Part shown: positions 1-12,599 of the stretch, piece by piece
Numbering within the stretch: position 1 is the first letter of the stretch
Layout: every line of letters starts with the position of its first letter
NCBI GenBank assembly: GCA_944548615.1
Contig: OX155961.1
Span: 21,346,773-21,410,772, forward strand
DNA length: 64,000 nucleotides
Direction: 5' to 3'
Source of the DNA: Micropterix aruncella
Lineage: Eukaryota; Arthropoda; Insecta; Lepidoptera; Micropterigidae
Notes under the pieces: generated by a model
Told to the model about the DNA's origin: nothing
Seen by the model: the letters and a program-made list of their open reading frames with translations, nothing else
Databases searched by the model: none
Translations under genes and position numbers: made by a program

Positions 1-730
<730 letters not shown>

Positions 731-1000
731 GCCCTGTGGAACGCCATATGACAAGCTTTTCGTTGCGCTGGAGTAGTCTCCAATTGAGGTGATTTGTGTC
801 CGTCCGATTAAATAGCTTGCAAACCACTTATAAGGCGTTTCTCTTATTCCTATTGCCATTAACCGATGTAAAAGAATATCATGGGCTACCGTATCGAACG
901 CTTTTGATAAATCAAGAAAGACAGCAAGACATTTTTCACCTTTGTCAACGACCTCGACTATTGTTTTCGTTACTTCCGCAATGGCTTCAGATATATTATA
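731..1000 (-). pseudogene. Non-LTR retrotransposon reverse transcriptase fragment
   Basis: On the minus strand the frame reads through NISEAIAEV, then [17 protein letters not shown] and ends at LSYGVPQG, which are successive RT blocks of Jockey/CR1-type LINEs (the FxDxxKAFD block with a catalytic Asp, then the GVPQG block). The YxDD block and the rest of the element are missing, because the fragment stops exactly at the (TA)n tract. Both ends are truncated, so this is a dead remnant. The family assignment rests on the motifs; the clade within the Jockey/CR1 group is not resolved. Confidence 0.85.
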
Positions 1001-1266
1001 TTTTCAAGATTCGTCTTCTGTTTCATCATTAAACACTACTAGACTACTATCTCGACATAGGCCTAGGCCTAGTGAAGCAGTGAAATCCACATGGACCCGT
1101 ACTTGTTTTTTACTAATCAGTTAAGCACTTTACTATTTTTTGCTCTACTAGTATAGCTACTCAATAGTTGGTAATTAAGTAATTGTTAGTGATGTATGTT
1201 ATGGATAAATACATAAATAAATATATATTTTTTAAATCATTTAAAAAAATGATACTTGCTACCTTT

Positions 1267-1466
1267 NNNNNNNNNNNNNNNNNNNNNNNNNNNNNNNNNN
1301 NNNNNNNNNNNNNNNNNNNNNNNNNNNNNNNNNNNNNNNNNNNNNNNNNNNNNNNNNNNNNNNNNNNNNNNNNNNNNNNNNNNNNNNNNNNNNNNNNNNN
1401 NNNNNNNNNNNNNNNNNNNNNNNNNNNNNNNNNNNNNNNNNNNNNNNNNNNNNNNNNNNNNNNNNN
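1267..1466. other. Assembly gap of 200 N
   Basis: Exactly 200 undetermined bases. The round number suggests a placeholder rather than a measured gap. Confidence 0.99.
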
Positions 1467-2550
1467 TTAGACATTGATTTTATAGTGTAATAGATAGCGC
1501 CACCCCATACAAGAAAATGGCAGCATATTTCTCGCCGTCACTACGCAGATGGCACTGGTAGTGCTGACGTCGAAAAGTATAGGAATTTATTTGGATATCT
1601 ATATTAACATTGATAATTAAGTTTTAATTATAAAGGATCGATTGATTCTAAAAACCCAATAATTCAAGCAGTTTCAACGAAATTAGCATTCAATTATTAG
1701 CGCTATCTATTGCATTTCCTTCTACGCTACAAATCACATGTTCAATGAAGAAAATAATAGATGGCGTGCTATTTCAGGAATCGCCTTTCCAACAATAAGA
1801 TGTGGCTGGCAACTGGCAACGTCGATCTAAGTATTGTTGACAGTTCCACGACAGTTCTATGAACGGTGGACATTCTGAGTTTTTGTGGTTTTTATGTGTA
1901 ATTTTAAATGTGATTTAATGTATAATACTCATCTCCCTATCTGCAACAACTATTTAAGGTAAATATACATCTTTTTATCAACAAATTTGCGTTAATATGT
2001 TGTTTTACATAGAAACATAACCTCAAATTGTCGTGTTCACTTATCCGCGAACATTAATGCATGCAACAAGATAGCTTTTTTAACATGCCTGGCCACAGGC
2101 CAACCAGGCCTCGTTTAAGATTATCACAGCAATATCGGCGTTCTATCAGTCGAGAAACAAGACGGATTGTCCAGATTAAAAGACGTTACCCATTAAATAT
2201 ATAATAGTTTTTGAGCACTCTAAACACACCTATTGCTTTGTTTTGCATACCTCATTATGTACCTCATCATTAATTTAACTTCAAATATATTACAGATTCC
2301 AGAAGGAGTTGTTAGTGCAATCCAGAGACAGAGCGCCGTTGAATCTGGATAAAATATAGGTACTCAACCGATTGGTTTGCCTCGTATACCTCATTATATA
2401 TACCCTTTCATTAATTTTGACTTAAATTTCAAATTCCGAGAGTCATTGGTGCATTCCAGGGATATGTGTGCAGTGCATTCCTGGATAAAATACGATTTAC
2501 ATTAATCCGTCAATGTAATTATTTGGTTATTCGTTTTTTATCTTTAACTA
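1467..2550. other. Non-coding; partial repeat and degenerate tandem duplication
   Basis: Sequence just after the gap (atagtgtaatagatagcgcc) reappears inverted at about 16,930-16,970, so it belongs to a dispersed repeat. Two degenerate copies of a roughly 140-bp unit lie at about 2248-2356 and 2389-2490; both start acctcattat and end tggataaaata. No gene is visible. Confidence 0.5.
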
Positions 2551-3296
2551 GCTGACCCGTGCCCACTTTGTTGGGCTGTAAAACTTTTTACCTGTGATGG
2601 AATTATGAGTGTGGTTCGGTTAGTACTGAGTGCTATGATTTATTTCCTGACTGCCAAAAGAAGGGTTATATTTTTACTGCATATGTATGTATTTGCATGC
2701 CAATTTGACTATAATACCGTTATTTGTGAGTGTCTTCTTGTGAGTGTCTTATTTGTAAGTGTATTATTTCTTTAACTATTTATGCAGTAAAAGGGGAATT
2801 ATATGCAGTAAAAGAGGAAAGCCTTTTGTTTTAAACACTTGAGACGATAAATTTTACTTATTTTGATAAGAATTCATAATTGTTGATAATATGACCAATA
2901 AACATGACCTAAAGATTTAAATTATTTTTTTTCATATAAAAATACTACTTTTTGTGACCTAAATATAAAAGTTAGGCATATGCTGTCGTGGCTTTTGTGT
3001 ACGCATTATCAAGCTCTACAACTTTTCTTTAGAACTTAATCATATATCTCTCATCGTTAAGGCAGCGTTAGTTATAAACGTTTTCGTTCGACCGTTTTTT
3101 CCGACTTACTTTGGAAATCCGACTATCTCGAAGAAGTCTTTTCATTTTTCGGATTAATATATAGCTTATGACACTTACAACTAACGTGGCTTAAAATGGG
3201 TAAAAGAATTTTCAAAATCGGTTCAGTAGATCTAGAGATTACTCCCTACAACCTCACAAACTCACAAACTTTACCTCTTTATAATATTAGTATAGA
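2551..3296 (+). repeat. CTAGCTGACCCG-type dispersed element, copy A
   Basis: It starts TAGCTGACCCGTGCCCACTT and ends ATAATATTAGTATAGAT. The same start and end, with similar interiors, occur at 33,894-34,636 (inverted) and 41,634-42,355, and the end alone at 4255-4389. About 745 bp with no ORF. Related starts are common in insect genomes as non-autonomous element ends; I cannot assign a class. Confidence 0.85.
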
Positions 3297-4254
3297 TAAA
3301 GAAATTAACAAAAAAAATATGCAATCTACAATTAAAACATCAAACAAAATATTAAACTAAATTACGCAAACCACAGAAATAAATTAAACTCTTATGATGT
3401 TTACTGACCGATGTCGCCCAACTAAGCGAAGCTTGTGCTTCAGTAGATGTTGGATTTGGTGAGCTAAATATTTAAACATATCAAACATTTAAGCATTTTT
3501 TTGTCTATTTTCAGACGCAATGGCATAAACACAAGGCCGATAGAAACGACCCGTTGTCTTTGACCTGTTGTATGCACGTGTTGACACCCTTAATTGCTTC
3601 TATACTTGCAGCTGAGAAATTGCAATTCGTCTGACTTGATATTGGTCACTGTATAAAGGTAGGGATAGCGAAAAACCTTACTCGATACTTGGGTTTCATT
3701 ATATCATAAGTATGCAACTTTTTGAATCAAAGAATAATAATATCAAAGGACTGCTAAAATTTTAGCTAGTTAATATGTAGGATTACTTTTATAGGTGGAA
3801 TCTTTTTCTTAATAACTTACGGAAGGAATCCTCGGGTGCGTGTAAAAAATTGCAATAGATCGGTTTTATTTGATTTCGTATTTGTTTCTAAAGCCAAGCG
3901 ATCTAACATGCGTAACATCACAACATCGGATTTTATCGGCATGTCTGACACAATAGCGAAGGCTAAACTTCGTGTTCTCGTCCCCAAAAGTTAAGGAAAT
4001 TTTTCAGGGTCTGCCTCAGAGGGATCAATCGACCGGCGAAGTTTGAGTCCCCGATAGGCACAATCCTAACTTTCGTTGCCGGCCCCGGCAAAAAACCGCG
4101 TCCCGAGAATAGAAACTGAAAACTTTTTATAAAGCGTATCACGGATCATACGAGACGAGAACAAGTCAAGTCGCGTCACAGTATACTGTGTTGTCATATT
4201 AAATGAGAGAAATGATCGCTTTCGAATCGAGCGAGATTCGACGGTGGATTTCTG
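3297..4254. other. Non-coding, nothing recognised
   Basis: No ORF of substance, no structural RNA signature and no repeat that I could match elsewhere in the window, apart from short AT-rich runs. Confidence 0.4.
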
Positions 4255-4389
4255 TCGACACTCACAAATAACGTGGCTTTCTATTGGTAAAAGAATTTTC
4301 AAAATCGGTTCAGTAGATCCAGAGATTACTTCCTACAACTTCACAAACATTACCTCTTTATAATATTAGTATAGACTAGTATAGATAAC
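4255..4389 (+). repeat. Truncated 3' end of the CTAGCTGACCCG-type element
   Basis: It matches the last 130 bp or so of copy A (ACTCACAAATAACGTGGCTT through TATAATATTAGTATAGA), with the 5' part missing. The terminal TAGTATAGA is duplicated. Confidence 0.75.
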
Positions 4390-4596
4390 AATAATTTAAT
4401 GAAGGTAGAGCGTGGAGAGATGAGTCTGTATCTGTATGCAGCTTTTGATCAAGCGAGCGATACTCAATGACGATGATCATCATCGATGCTACTATCGACT
4501 GACTGGAAACAATTTCATTATGTAGTCGAACATATCAAACGAATTCGAACCAGCTAGGGTGTAATATCACCGCTAATACTAGCTTATATTTTTTAG

Positions 4597-4845
4597 ATGC
4601 CGAGGCGATGCTGTGTTCTCGGATACAAATCAAATTATAACTCTGCGTTGAAAACTGGAGAACTTCCCGTTTCAACATTTTCTTTCCCGAAGGAAGATAA
4701 TCTTCGTAAGCGATGGACTAGGGCTATTCCACGTTCTAATTGGACGCCGAGCTCTGGTTCGTTTGTATGCAGTAATCATTTTACTTCCGAAGAGGTTGTT
4801 CGTTCTCAAGAAATGTATATTCTAAAAGTTATGTGTATATTCTAA
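4597..4845 (+). pseudogene. Orphan THAP-domain exon, zinc ligand lost
   Basis: The frame starts MPRRCCVLGYKSNYNS and contains TFSFPKED near residues 27-34, W40, W49 and C58-x2-H61-F, the order of a THAP (C2CH zinc finger) DNA-binding domain. THAP domains need C-x(2-4)-C near the N terminus. Here C5 is present, but the residue four further on is Tyr10 (codon TAC, one base from TGC), so one zinc ligand is missing. The domain also stops before its C-terminal AVPT-type box, running into a stop after about 82 residues. Most likely it is the remnant of a transposase or transposase-derived THAP gene. A host THAP gene with further exons cannot be excluded. Confidence 0.65.
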
Positions 4846-5601
4846 AAGTCTAGTAGTCTAATATGTAAGTTTAATTTTCTATTATAAATTATTACTAAGG
4901 CACTTCTGTGGGTGTAGGTATGTATTATCGTATTATATTATATTGTCATATATGTTGTAAGCAATAATACTGCTGATATTACAATTCATTTAATTTACAA
5001 TTTTATGTAATTAAAATACTGTTTTATTTATACATTTTATAATATTTTATCTGACATTTTTTACTACTGTTAATTTACACTGTCGACTGTATTTGAAATT
5101 TTTAAGTAATTGATGACTATAAATTTTACACAAGTCACCGTTTTTTAACCAATGATATAAAATGAAAGTAACAATGTAAAAACCTACTTAAAATAGTAAT
5201 ATGTTTTTGTTATATAAATTTATTTAAATTAACTCTTAATGTTACCTTAAAAAAAACTACCAAATTAAATTTTTACCATAGAACAGCTCTCGTTATTGTT
5301 CGATGTTATTGATTTTATGATAAAAATATTATTGTACATAGTTCCTAAGATTTCCTTAATAAAATTTTATATTTGCATTACTAAAATGACAACAAAAGGA
5401 AATGTTAAATTATTAATTATTAGGCTAAGACAATGTTTTTGTTATGTAATTGTTTTTTTTATGGGTTTAAATAAATAAATAAATTAATAAATAAACAGTT
5501 ACGTGTAAACTTTCTTATTTACTGTAAATAACGCCAGCTGGCGACGATCGCGTTCAGTTCTGTCATATAAAATCAATGGTTCTGTGGTTTGTGATGGGGC
5601 G
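4846..5601. other. AT-rich non-coding, nothing recognised
   Basis: Very AT-rich with homopolymer runs and an AATAAATAAATAAATTAA stretch near 5470. No gene or matched repeat was seen. Confidence 0.4.
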
Positions 5602-5784
5602 GTTACACTCTCGCGCGAGGCGCGAGGCGAGACGCAAAACCATGTCGTAAACAAACGGAACAGAGGCGAAGCTTCTAGCAAGTTGGTAAACATTTTGTAC
5701 GCTCGTTAGAAGCTTTGCCTCTGTTCCATTTGTTTACAGATGTGGTTTTGCGTCTCGCCTGGCGCCTCGCGCGAGAGTGTAAAC
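5602..5784. repeat. Foldback MITE, arms about 75 bp
   Basis: The left arm starts GTTACACTCTCGCGCGAGG and runs through AACGGAACAGAGGCGAAGCT. The right arm is its reverse complement, ending CGCGAGAGTGTAAAC. Only about 30 bp separates the arms. No coding capacity, so it would need a transposase in trans. Confidence 0.8.
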
Positions 5785-5914
5785 GCGCTATCAAATGCAT
5801 CGTTGCCAAATCGTTCACTGCAGCTGCAGAAACGGCGCATTTGCTAAAGACTCCGTTTTTTGTTAGTGTGAGTTTCTAAAGCTGTTTAATGTGCGTGACT
5901 AGGGAAGCGCTTAC

Positions 5915-6400
5915 AATAAATACTATCGATAAGATTCTTGAATAAATTAGAATAAAAGTATAAATAAAGCTGAATTAAAAAAAAATGCTTAAAAAATAGG
6001 TTTTTTATTTAAAAAAAACCTATTTTTGTCACAACTAAAGAATGACAGATTCTCGTAATATTAAATGCATTTACAAATACTATCGGTATGATTCTTGATT
6101 AAATTAGATTAAAAATAAAAGTATTATCAATATAAGGTGTAGTAAAAACTTAATAATGTAAAAATAAGTCTTTTATTTAAAATAAAACTTTATTTTTATC
6201 ACAACTAAACTATGTCAGATTCTCGTTAACGCTAGTTACAAATACTATCGACATCATTCTTGATTAAATTAGATTCAAAATAAAAGTAATAAATATTAAT
6301 TAATAATAAAAAAATATATTAAAAAACTTTTTTTTTTATTTTAAAAAATCTCTTTTTGTCACAATTAAACAATGTAAGATTCTCGTAATATTATTTATTA
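5915..6400. repeat. Tandem repeat, three units of 157-165 bp
   Basis: The phrase TACTATCGxxATxATTCTTG recurs at 5921, 6078 and 6243. Each unit ends GTCACAACTAAxxAATGxxAGATTCTCGT or close to it. The unit length is close to that of many insect satellites. Confidence 0.8.
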
Positions 6401-7625
6401 CTATACTAGTTTGGGTGCGCTAATGACCTTTAAATAGCACTAATTTATTATAAAAATTTCTGACGCTCTTTTCTACTACAGCGTTCTTCATTTTAAAATG
6501 GATTCTTAGCTTGAGATAATTTTCGCAGATCGATTTTATTAGAAGATATGTATGATCTTCAAAAAAACTGAAATCGAGTTGATGTTCATTTAAACAGCAA
6601 AAATAATTTGGTTATTCGATGAGTGCATATCATACAATATCACGTCCCTTATCATTGTATGCACATCTTGGTTTTTAATTTTACTATGGTGAATATATAC
6701 TAAAAATTTACGCAATTTTTTTCACATACTTATGAAATATACATCATCACTCGGGTAAATTAGGCCTCCTTTGTCTTTAGTCGATGTCAATGATTTTTTC
6801 TTGGGGCTTTTTAACCCATATATGCCCGGAACTATTTTGGGATGTTGATTTTGATTATTTTCAGATATGCTTATATTGAAAAGTCCCTATAACAGTATTA
6901 ACTACTTTAGGTATATATTATTTTTTGTTAACTAGATATTTTGAGGTGTTCGAAAACGAAACAATGGGCAAATATCCTACGTTCGTTACCTATAGGTAAT
7001 TCAAACCAAGATGTTATAATGAATTTATTTAATGTTTATTATTAATTTCACGTGCAATCTACTAATTCTATCTACAATCGACTAATTCTATCTACAATCG
7101 ACTAATTATAAAAACACGAATAAGTCAATAATTTACTACAAAACTTACCCAAATTTACTACAAAAGTATGATACTTGTACAAAGATTTACTCAACTGAAT
7201 AAATACTTTCTTTTTTTCGGGAGACGTGATTTTTGCACGATGCGAACATGACACAACTGGCACTGCTTACTGTTTCAATCAAAAGTGTCAATTCAATCAA
7301 AAGGGAGTTCAAAGAGAACTCAAAGAAGTTCAATCAAAAGGGAGACAGTTCCGTACTCTTGAGAGAGCTAGCAGTTTTTTGGATTTTACTGAGCGCCCAA
7401 AGGATTTCCGATGCTTTTACGAAAGTACTACTTCTTGTTTCGTTTTCGAATCGCTGGGCATATATGGGTTACCGTTGATAAACAGTCTTCACAGACCAGA
7501 TACCTTTATAAATGTTTTTCATCAAAACATTAGAGCATCTAACACCGACTGGCTGTTATCTTTTGTTGGTCATCTAACACCAACTGGGCAGCTATTTTTA
7601 CTTTCATTTTTTGCGTTTCTTTCAT
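6401..7625. other. Non-coding with short inverted repeat pair
   Basis: TTAACCCATATATGCCC at 6811 and CGAAAACGAAACA at about 6951 both reappear reverse-complemented, closer together, at about 7436-7471. A short 20-bp tandem (actaattctatctacaatcg) sits near 7066-7105. An open frame of 133 codons at 7226-7627 has no family I recognise and looks like chance. Confidence 0.4.
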
Positions 7626-8017
7626 AATTCATGCGTTTAATAATGAAAATGCACATCGCTAAAATAAGTGTCCAAGGCTATGGATACCGTCATGTTCGCC
7701 TCAAAGAGTCATAATAATAACTACATAACCATACTATATTCCAATAATAACTATATAACCGAACGTCAAACCTGTCAGCTCGCAATATGCTAAGTTAAAT
7801 ATCAGCATCCCTAGATACGGGCGCTCTTGCTCAGTTAGGTATGCGATGAGCCAACGGCTCTTGGTTTAACTTGTTTTTCCTGCACGTTTTATTGTACTAT
7901 ATACCGAATATCATAGCCATTCGTCTATAAATCATGTTGTTTAAAATAAATAAATGAATAACATAGGAAATAAAGAAACTTGGCTCTTTTTACTGTTATT
8001 ATTCATTCACAAGGTAA
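7626..8017 (+). repeat. Left direct repeat flanking the P-type transposase gene
   Basis: Blocks 7626-7712 (GCGTTTAATAAT through CAAAGAGTCATAATAA) and 7957-8017 (ACATAGGAAATAAAGAAA through CATTCACAAGGTA) match 13,087-13,241 in the same orientation. The left copy carries about 245 bp of extra sequence between the blocks. The second block runs into GGGTCCCGTC, which recalls the P-element terminal repeat. Confidence 0.7.
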
Positions 8018-8560
8018 CTATGGGTCCCGTCATTGCGCTAGTCTCTCTCGTGTTAGTATTGTTATACGCGCGGTAGCTCAGTGGGGAATTAGCTTTAATT
8101 ACTGTTTTTTTGACCTAGCGAATCGTGGACCTGTTTTTAAATAAATAAACTAAAAGTAAACTAACAAAACTAAAAATAATTAACTGGTTATGTAAATTAA
8201 CGACACTTAAAACATACTTAATAGCGTTCTTATACAGTGTAATAGATTCTCTGATCTGATCACTAAAAACCTTTTTCTTAGCCAAATTTATTTTTAGAAA
8301 AATTGTATAAAAAGTGTTGAGGACGATGCGCTATCTAGCGGTGCGCAAAATATCGGTAATATTGTATATTAGCTATATTTTACCTATCGATAGATATTCT
8401 TATTTACAACGTGGAACGCAGCGTTGCCAAATTTATGTTTACGGGTTGAGATACCGCAAGCAGTGGTGCTCACTGCTCACAGATCACAATCGGTGCTAGT
8501 GGTGCGAAGTCCTGGATTATATATATTTATTCTGGCCTAGTTTTGAAGTTCGATCGTGAA

Positions 8561-11500
8561 ATGCCTAATACTTGCTCATATATTTCGTGTAGGATGTCGG
8601 GGAGGTCTAATAAAAACATTAAAATGTTTAGATTTCCCATAAAAGACAAAGAGAGGCTTGAACTTTGGATGCGAAATTGTGGTATGTACCTATTATATTT
8701 ATGGAATGACTGCAGTATAGGAAACTTTCTATAAAAAAAAACTACACACTACACATTATTTCAATGCTAAATTTGAAAGAAAATAGTGTCGGACATTTGA
8801 AATTAGCAATATTTCCTAGCAATATAGCAATAGGAATCAGCGTGGTAAATATAGTCGGGTGACGTTAAAAAATCGACAATCTAGGAGAGGTTCCTATTCT
8901 ACAGTCATAGCATATTTTTAAATAATATACCTACTAAATTACAAAGTAATACGCCAGTCAAGTATTAAAACCTCGATAAAATCTCATATTGTGTTGATTT
9001 TTCGTTTTGTCTTTTTTAGGAAACGCTTCTCTCTATAAGATCGAACGAGATCTGCTTTTTAATAGATACATTTGTCAAAACCATTTCGATAGTACGTCGT
9101 TTCGATCGGGCTATGGGGGAAGAATGCTATTAAATGCAACTGCTGTACCTCGTGATTATAAGTCGTCCTCCCAATATACAGGTTTGTACATGACATAGAC
9201 AAAATAATTTATAACGACAGCATTGGCTAGCCTTGTCAGCTCGCCCGGAGGTCAGCTGTTCGCGGTTAATACGTAGGGTTGACATTTACAGATTATCTAT
9301 CGATTATACTTTAGAACGTTTAGTTTTTAAAAATAAGTGGTAGTAAAAATGTAGGTAGATGAAATGTGTTTTCAGCGTTACAAATGTAAAAATATATAGA
9401 TAAAAACGTATTTAACTTTCCGCAAATCTATGTAGTGCGTACATACATTGATTTTTCTCTTTACAGGTAATGCAGAATTAGTGAGTTCGGCAAATGTATG
9501 CAACGAAGACGCAGTGATTTCATTGTTTCCTCCATGGTCCGATTCGAGAAAAGGTACCTTATCTCCTCCGCTGATAGTGCTAAAGCCCAACAGAGTTTAT
9601 ACTAATAAGACTAAGTTATTAGGATCCCGATCGTCTTGCTCGTCATTTTCCACCAAAAGTAATTTAGATGAAATAATAATAGTACCAACATCCCCTGTTA
9701 AAAATAAACCAATAACAGAAAGCAAATACAAAATTCAGAATATTAAATTAAAGACAAGGTTAAAATCGAAATATGCTCTAATTTCCAAATTGAAAAGAAA
9801 AGTAAAACTGCTAAGGAACCGCTGCGCTGCCAGCAGTGTATTCGATTCATTCCCGTTCTCCTCAGTCCAATCTCAGACTTTAGTTAAAATGCAGTTAAAA
9901 AGCAACATTCGGCCCTGGTCGGTTAACGAAAAAAATTTTTCCCTCGCTTTATTTTACAAATCTCCAGCGACTTATAACTTTTTAAGAAATAATAAAATAA
10001 TATTACCCGCACTATCTACGATTAGGCGATGGATTGGCAATTCGTCATTTCTACCAGGTTTTAATAATGCATATTTAAATCAAATAAAGAAAAAATTTAG
10101 CTCTAAATCTGAAAAAGAGAAAACCTGCATAGTTTGCTTCGACGAAATGGCAATAATGGAACGAATGGAATATTCCAAAAAATATGATTTAATAGAGGGC
10201 TTTCAGGATCTAGGTGACATGGGTAGGTCAAATAAAACAGCTAAGTATGCTTTAGTTTTTATGGCTAGGGGTATTTATTCTTGCTGGAAAATAGCAATAG
10301 CTTATTTCTCTCTAGTACAGGAGTTACGTCCAGGGAATCTTGTAGATTTAATTAAACAAACTTTATCCAGACTTTTAGAAACAGGATTAAAACCAAAAAT
10401 TATAGTTTGTGATCAGGGCACCAGTAACCAGTCCGCGATGAAAGCATTGAATGTCTCTTGTGAAAATCCGTATTTTCATCATGACAACGTTAAGTTTTTT
10501 GCAATCTATGACGTTCCACATCTTCTTAAAAGTTTTAGAAATAATTTGCTAACGAAGGACTTCATTCTTGACGGGAAAATAATATCCTTTTCTGACGTAA
10601 AAAAAGTATACGAAATAGATAAAAATAGTAAAATGTGTAGAGCCATGCCCAAATTAACAGACCGTCATATATATCCAAATTCTTTTCAAAAAATGAGTGT
10701 GAAATTAGCCGCACAAATATTTAGTCATTCTGTAGCTGCCACAATTAAAACTTGTATAGAGACAAAGCAAATTCAAACAGCTTCAGCAATAAGTACCGCA
10801 GATTTTTTAGAATTAATGAATAACTTATTTGATGGCCTAAATAGTAAAACATTAGTTTCAACAAACCCATATGCTTGTGGTTTATCAGAAAAAAATAGTG
10901 TGGTTCTTCAAACATTAACTAAGTCTAAGGAAATAATTACTAATCTTTCAGCGGTAAATTATAAATCTCAAAATGTCAGGCCTCCTTGTTTTAATGGACT
11001 TTTGCAAACGATAGAAGGAATATTGCAGTTTTTTAATAGTGAAAAAGAATTAGGTGCTTTATTTCTACTAACTAATCGTTTGAACCAAGATGTGCTAGAA
11101 AATTTATTTTCTGTATTTCGTCAAAAGGGTGGATATAATCAGAACCCGACAGCTCGTCTCTTCAGGCAAATCTTTAGAAGTCACAGCATAAACTCATTGA
11201 TGAGACAACCAAAATCAGCTAACTGTGAACCGGATCTTGACGTAGTAATTGACATGGAACAAACGGTGGACGAGCCAGACATAGAAAATCAACCTCATCT
11301 AGCTAATCAAAAACCCAATAGTTCAAACACTCATACCCAAAGCACTAAAATCATTAAAAACATTGAATCGATAGCTTCCAGCTCAGTAACAACTTTCGAA
11401 GATTGCTCAATCACATATTTTTCAGGATATTTAGCGAAAAGGTGTTTAGAAAAATTTCACTGTGAAAGCTGCCATAAAGTATTAATCACTGAAAACCACT

Positions 11501-11841
11501 TAACAGACAACAGGCAGTTACTGATATTAAGTAAAAATTATGGAGGAATAAATTTAAATAAAACGCTTTTCTTAATTTGCCCTTCTGCACATTTTATTCA
11601 ATTTACTACTAGATGCTTAAATATATTCGAAAAAAACTATTACAAAATTTACCATGGTAAAAAAATAAGAAAGCAATTAACAGATCTTATTAATACAAAT
11701 ATTGACGAAAATCTATTAACTTTCGAAGAATCATGCAAAGAGCACATTCAATTTGTGATTCAGACTTTAGTTATTTGTAAAATATTCAAAAATTGTAAAT
11801 GGAATTCTGAAAAAAACACTAACAAAAAAAAATTAAAATAG
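8561..11841 (+). CDS. P-element/THAP9-type transposase, three exons, apparently intact
   Basis: Predicted exons are 8561-8681, 9020-9181 and 9467-11841. The donors GTATGT and GTTTGT, the acceptors TTTTTTAG and CTTTACAG, and the phases (1 and 1) all agree, giving 886 codons including the stop. Residues 1-95 are a THAP zinc finger: C5, C10, P26, W36, C59-x2-H62-F63 and AVP at 82-84, placed as in known THAP domains. A Lys/Leu-rich, probably coiled-coil segment follows. The RNase-H-like core shows CFDEMAI (D320), CDQGTSNQ (D410) and NQDVLENLFS (D636, E639), matching the acidic residues assigned to the Drosophila P transposase (D230, D303, D528/E531). A C-terminal YFSGYLAKRC motif is also family-typical. 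Its length is near that of human THAP9 (about 900) and above the Drosophila P protein (751). There are no internal stops or frameshifts. Its role would be cut-and-paste transposition in the nucleus. Clear 31-bp terminal repeats were not found. Confidence 0.9.
8709..8907. mobile_element. MITE nested in intron 1 of the P-type transposase
   Basis: It starts TGCAGTATAGGAAACTTTCT and ends AGGTTCCTATTCTACAGTCA. These are imperfect inverted ends matching the 407-bp element at 19,389-19,795, and interior blocks (ATGCTAAATxTGAAAGAAAA, GTGACGTTAAAAAATC) are shared. It lies entirely within the 8682-9019 intron, so it does not disturb the reading frame. Confidence 0.75.
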
Positions 11842-12345
11842 TTCAACATAAATAATATTTAATAAATATAACATATAATTATAATTACAAAAAAGGACAT
11901 TTTATGCTACATAAAAGAACTAACTTGAAAATCATAAACAACTTTTTTATTGTAGGCCTTTGTTACTGAGTAAAAATCTTAATACTTAAAATTTGAACAT
12001 AAAATCGCTGTTCCTCTGCAACTAAAGCTTAAATTTAATTAAATTGTGGATATTTTTTTTAGATTGATATTAATAATATCTCTACAGTAGCAGCTAATAT
12101 TAGTAAATCTCTACATCAGCATCCAATATTAATAATAACTACACCATTTTTTTTATTTGATGTACAGTTGTCCCAAAATATTCCCGTGTGCTAAAAACAC
12201 GCTGTACCTTTACCTATTTTCCGAAGTTAAAGCTTGCCAAAAAAGTAAAATAAATAATTAAATACTTTATAGGCAAATATATTTATGTTTTCTTGTTTAC
12301 TAATCCACATGTTCGTTCAGTTTGCGATCAAATCACATAATTAAT
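11842..12345. other. Probable 3' region of the transposase gene, non-coding
   Basis: AT-rich sequence after the stop with several AATAAA-like motifs (for example tttaataaata near 11,865), which could serve polyadenylation. Nothing else was recognised. Confidence 0.4.
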
Positions 12346-12599
12346 TTAACCCTTCAGGCCTCGGTCCCTCAGCCGATTAACAAGTTGATGTCCCAAAAAA
12401 TTTTAGTAAAAATTAGTAAAAAAAATGAATTATGACACTGTTTTACCGAAACATTAATTACTGCCAAACCACTGTATCCATAATTAAAATAAAACATATT
12501 AACATAATGAAACATAATAAAATAAAATAAATTAAAACGGGGCCGTCACGCTGAATCGTGTCTTGGCCGATATCAGCCAATCGGGGCTCTAGGGGTTAA
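12346..12599. mobile_element. Possible piggyBac-like MITE with TTAA ends
   Basis: TTAACCCTTCAGGCC at the left and CTCTAGGGGTTAA at the right form a weak 15-bp inverted repeat (CCCTTCAGGCC versus CCCCTAGAGCC), each bounded by TTAA, the target duplication of piggyBac elements. 254 bp with no ORF. The terminal repeats are imperfect. Confidence 0.5.

Noticed and set aside
1183..1477. Open frames across the N run
   Set aside because: They consist of undetermined bases in the assembly gap.
8070..8100. GCGCGGTAGCTCAGTGGGG as a tRNA gene
   Set aside because: It matches a pol III A box, but no B box, acceptor stem or anticodon arm follows.
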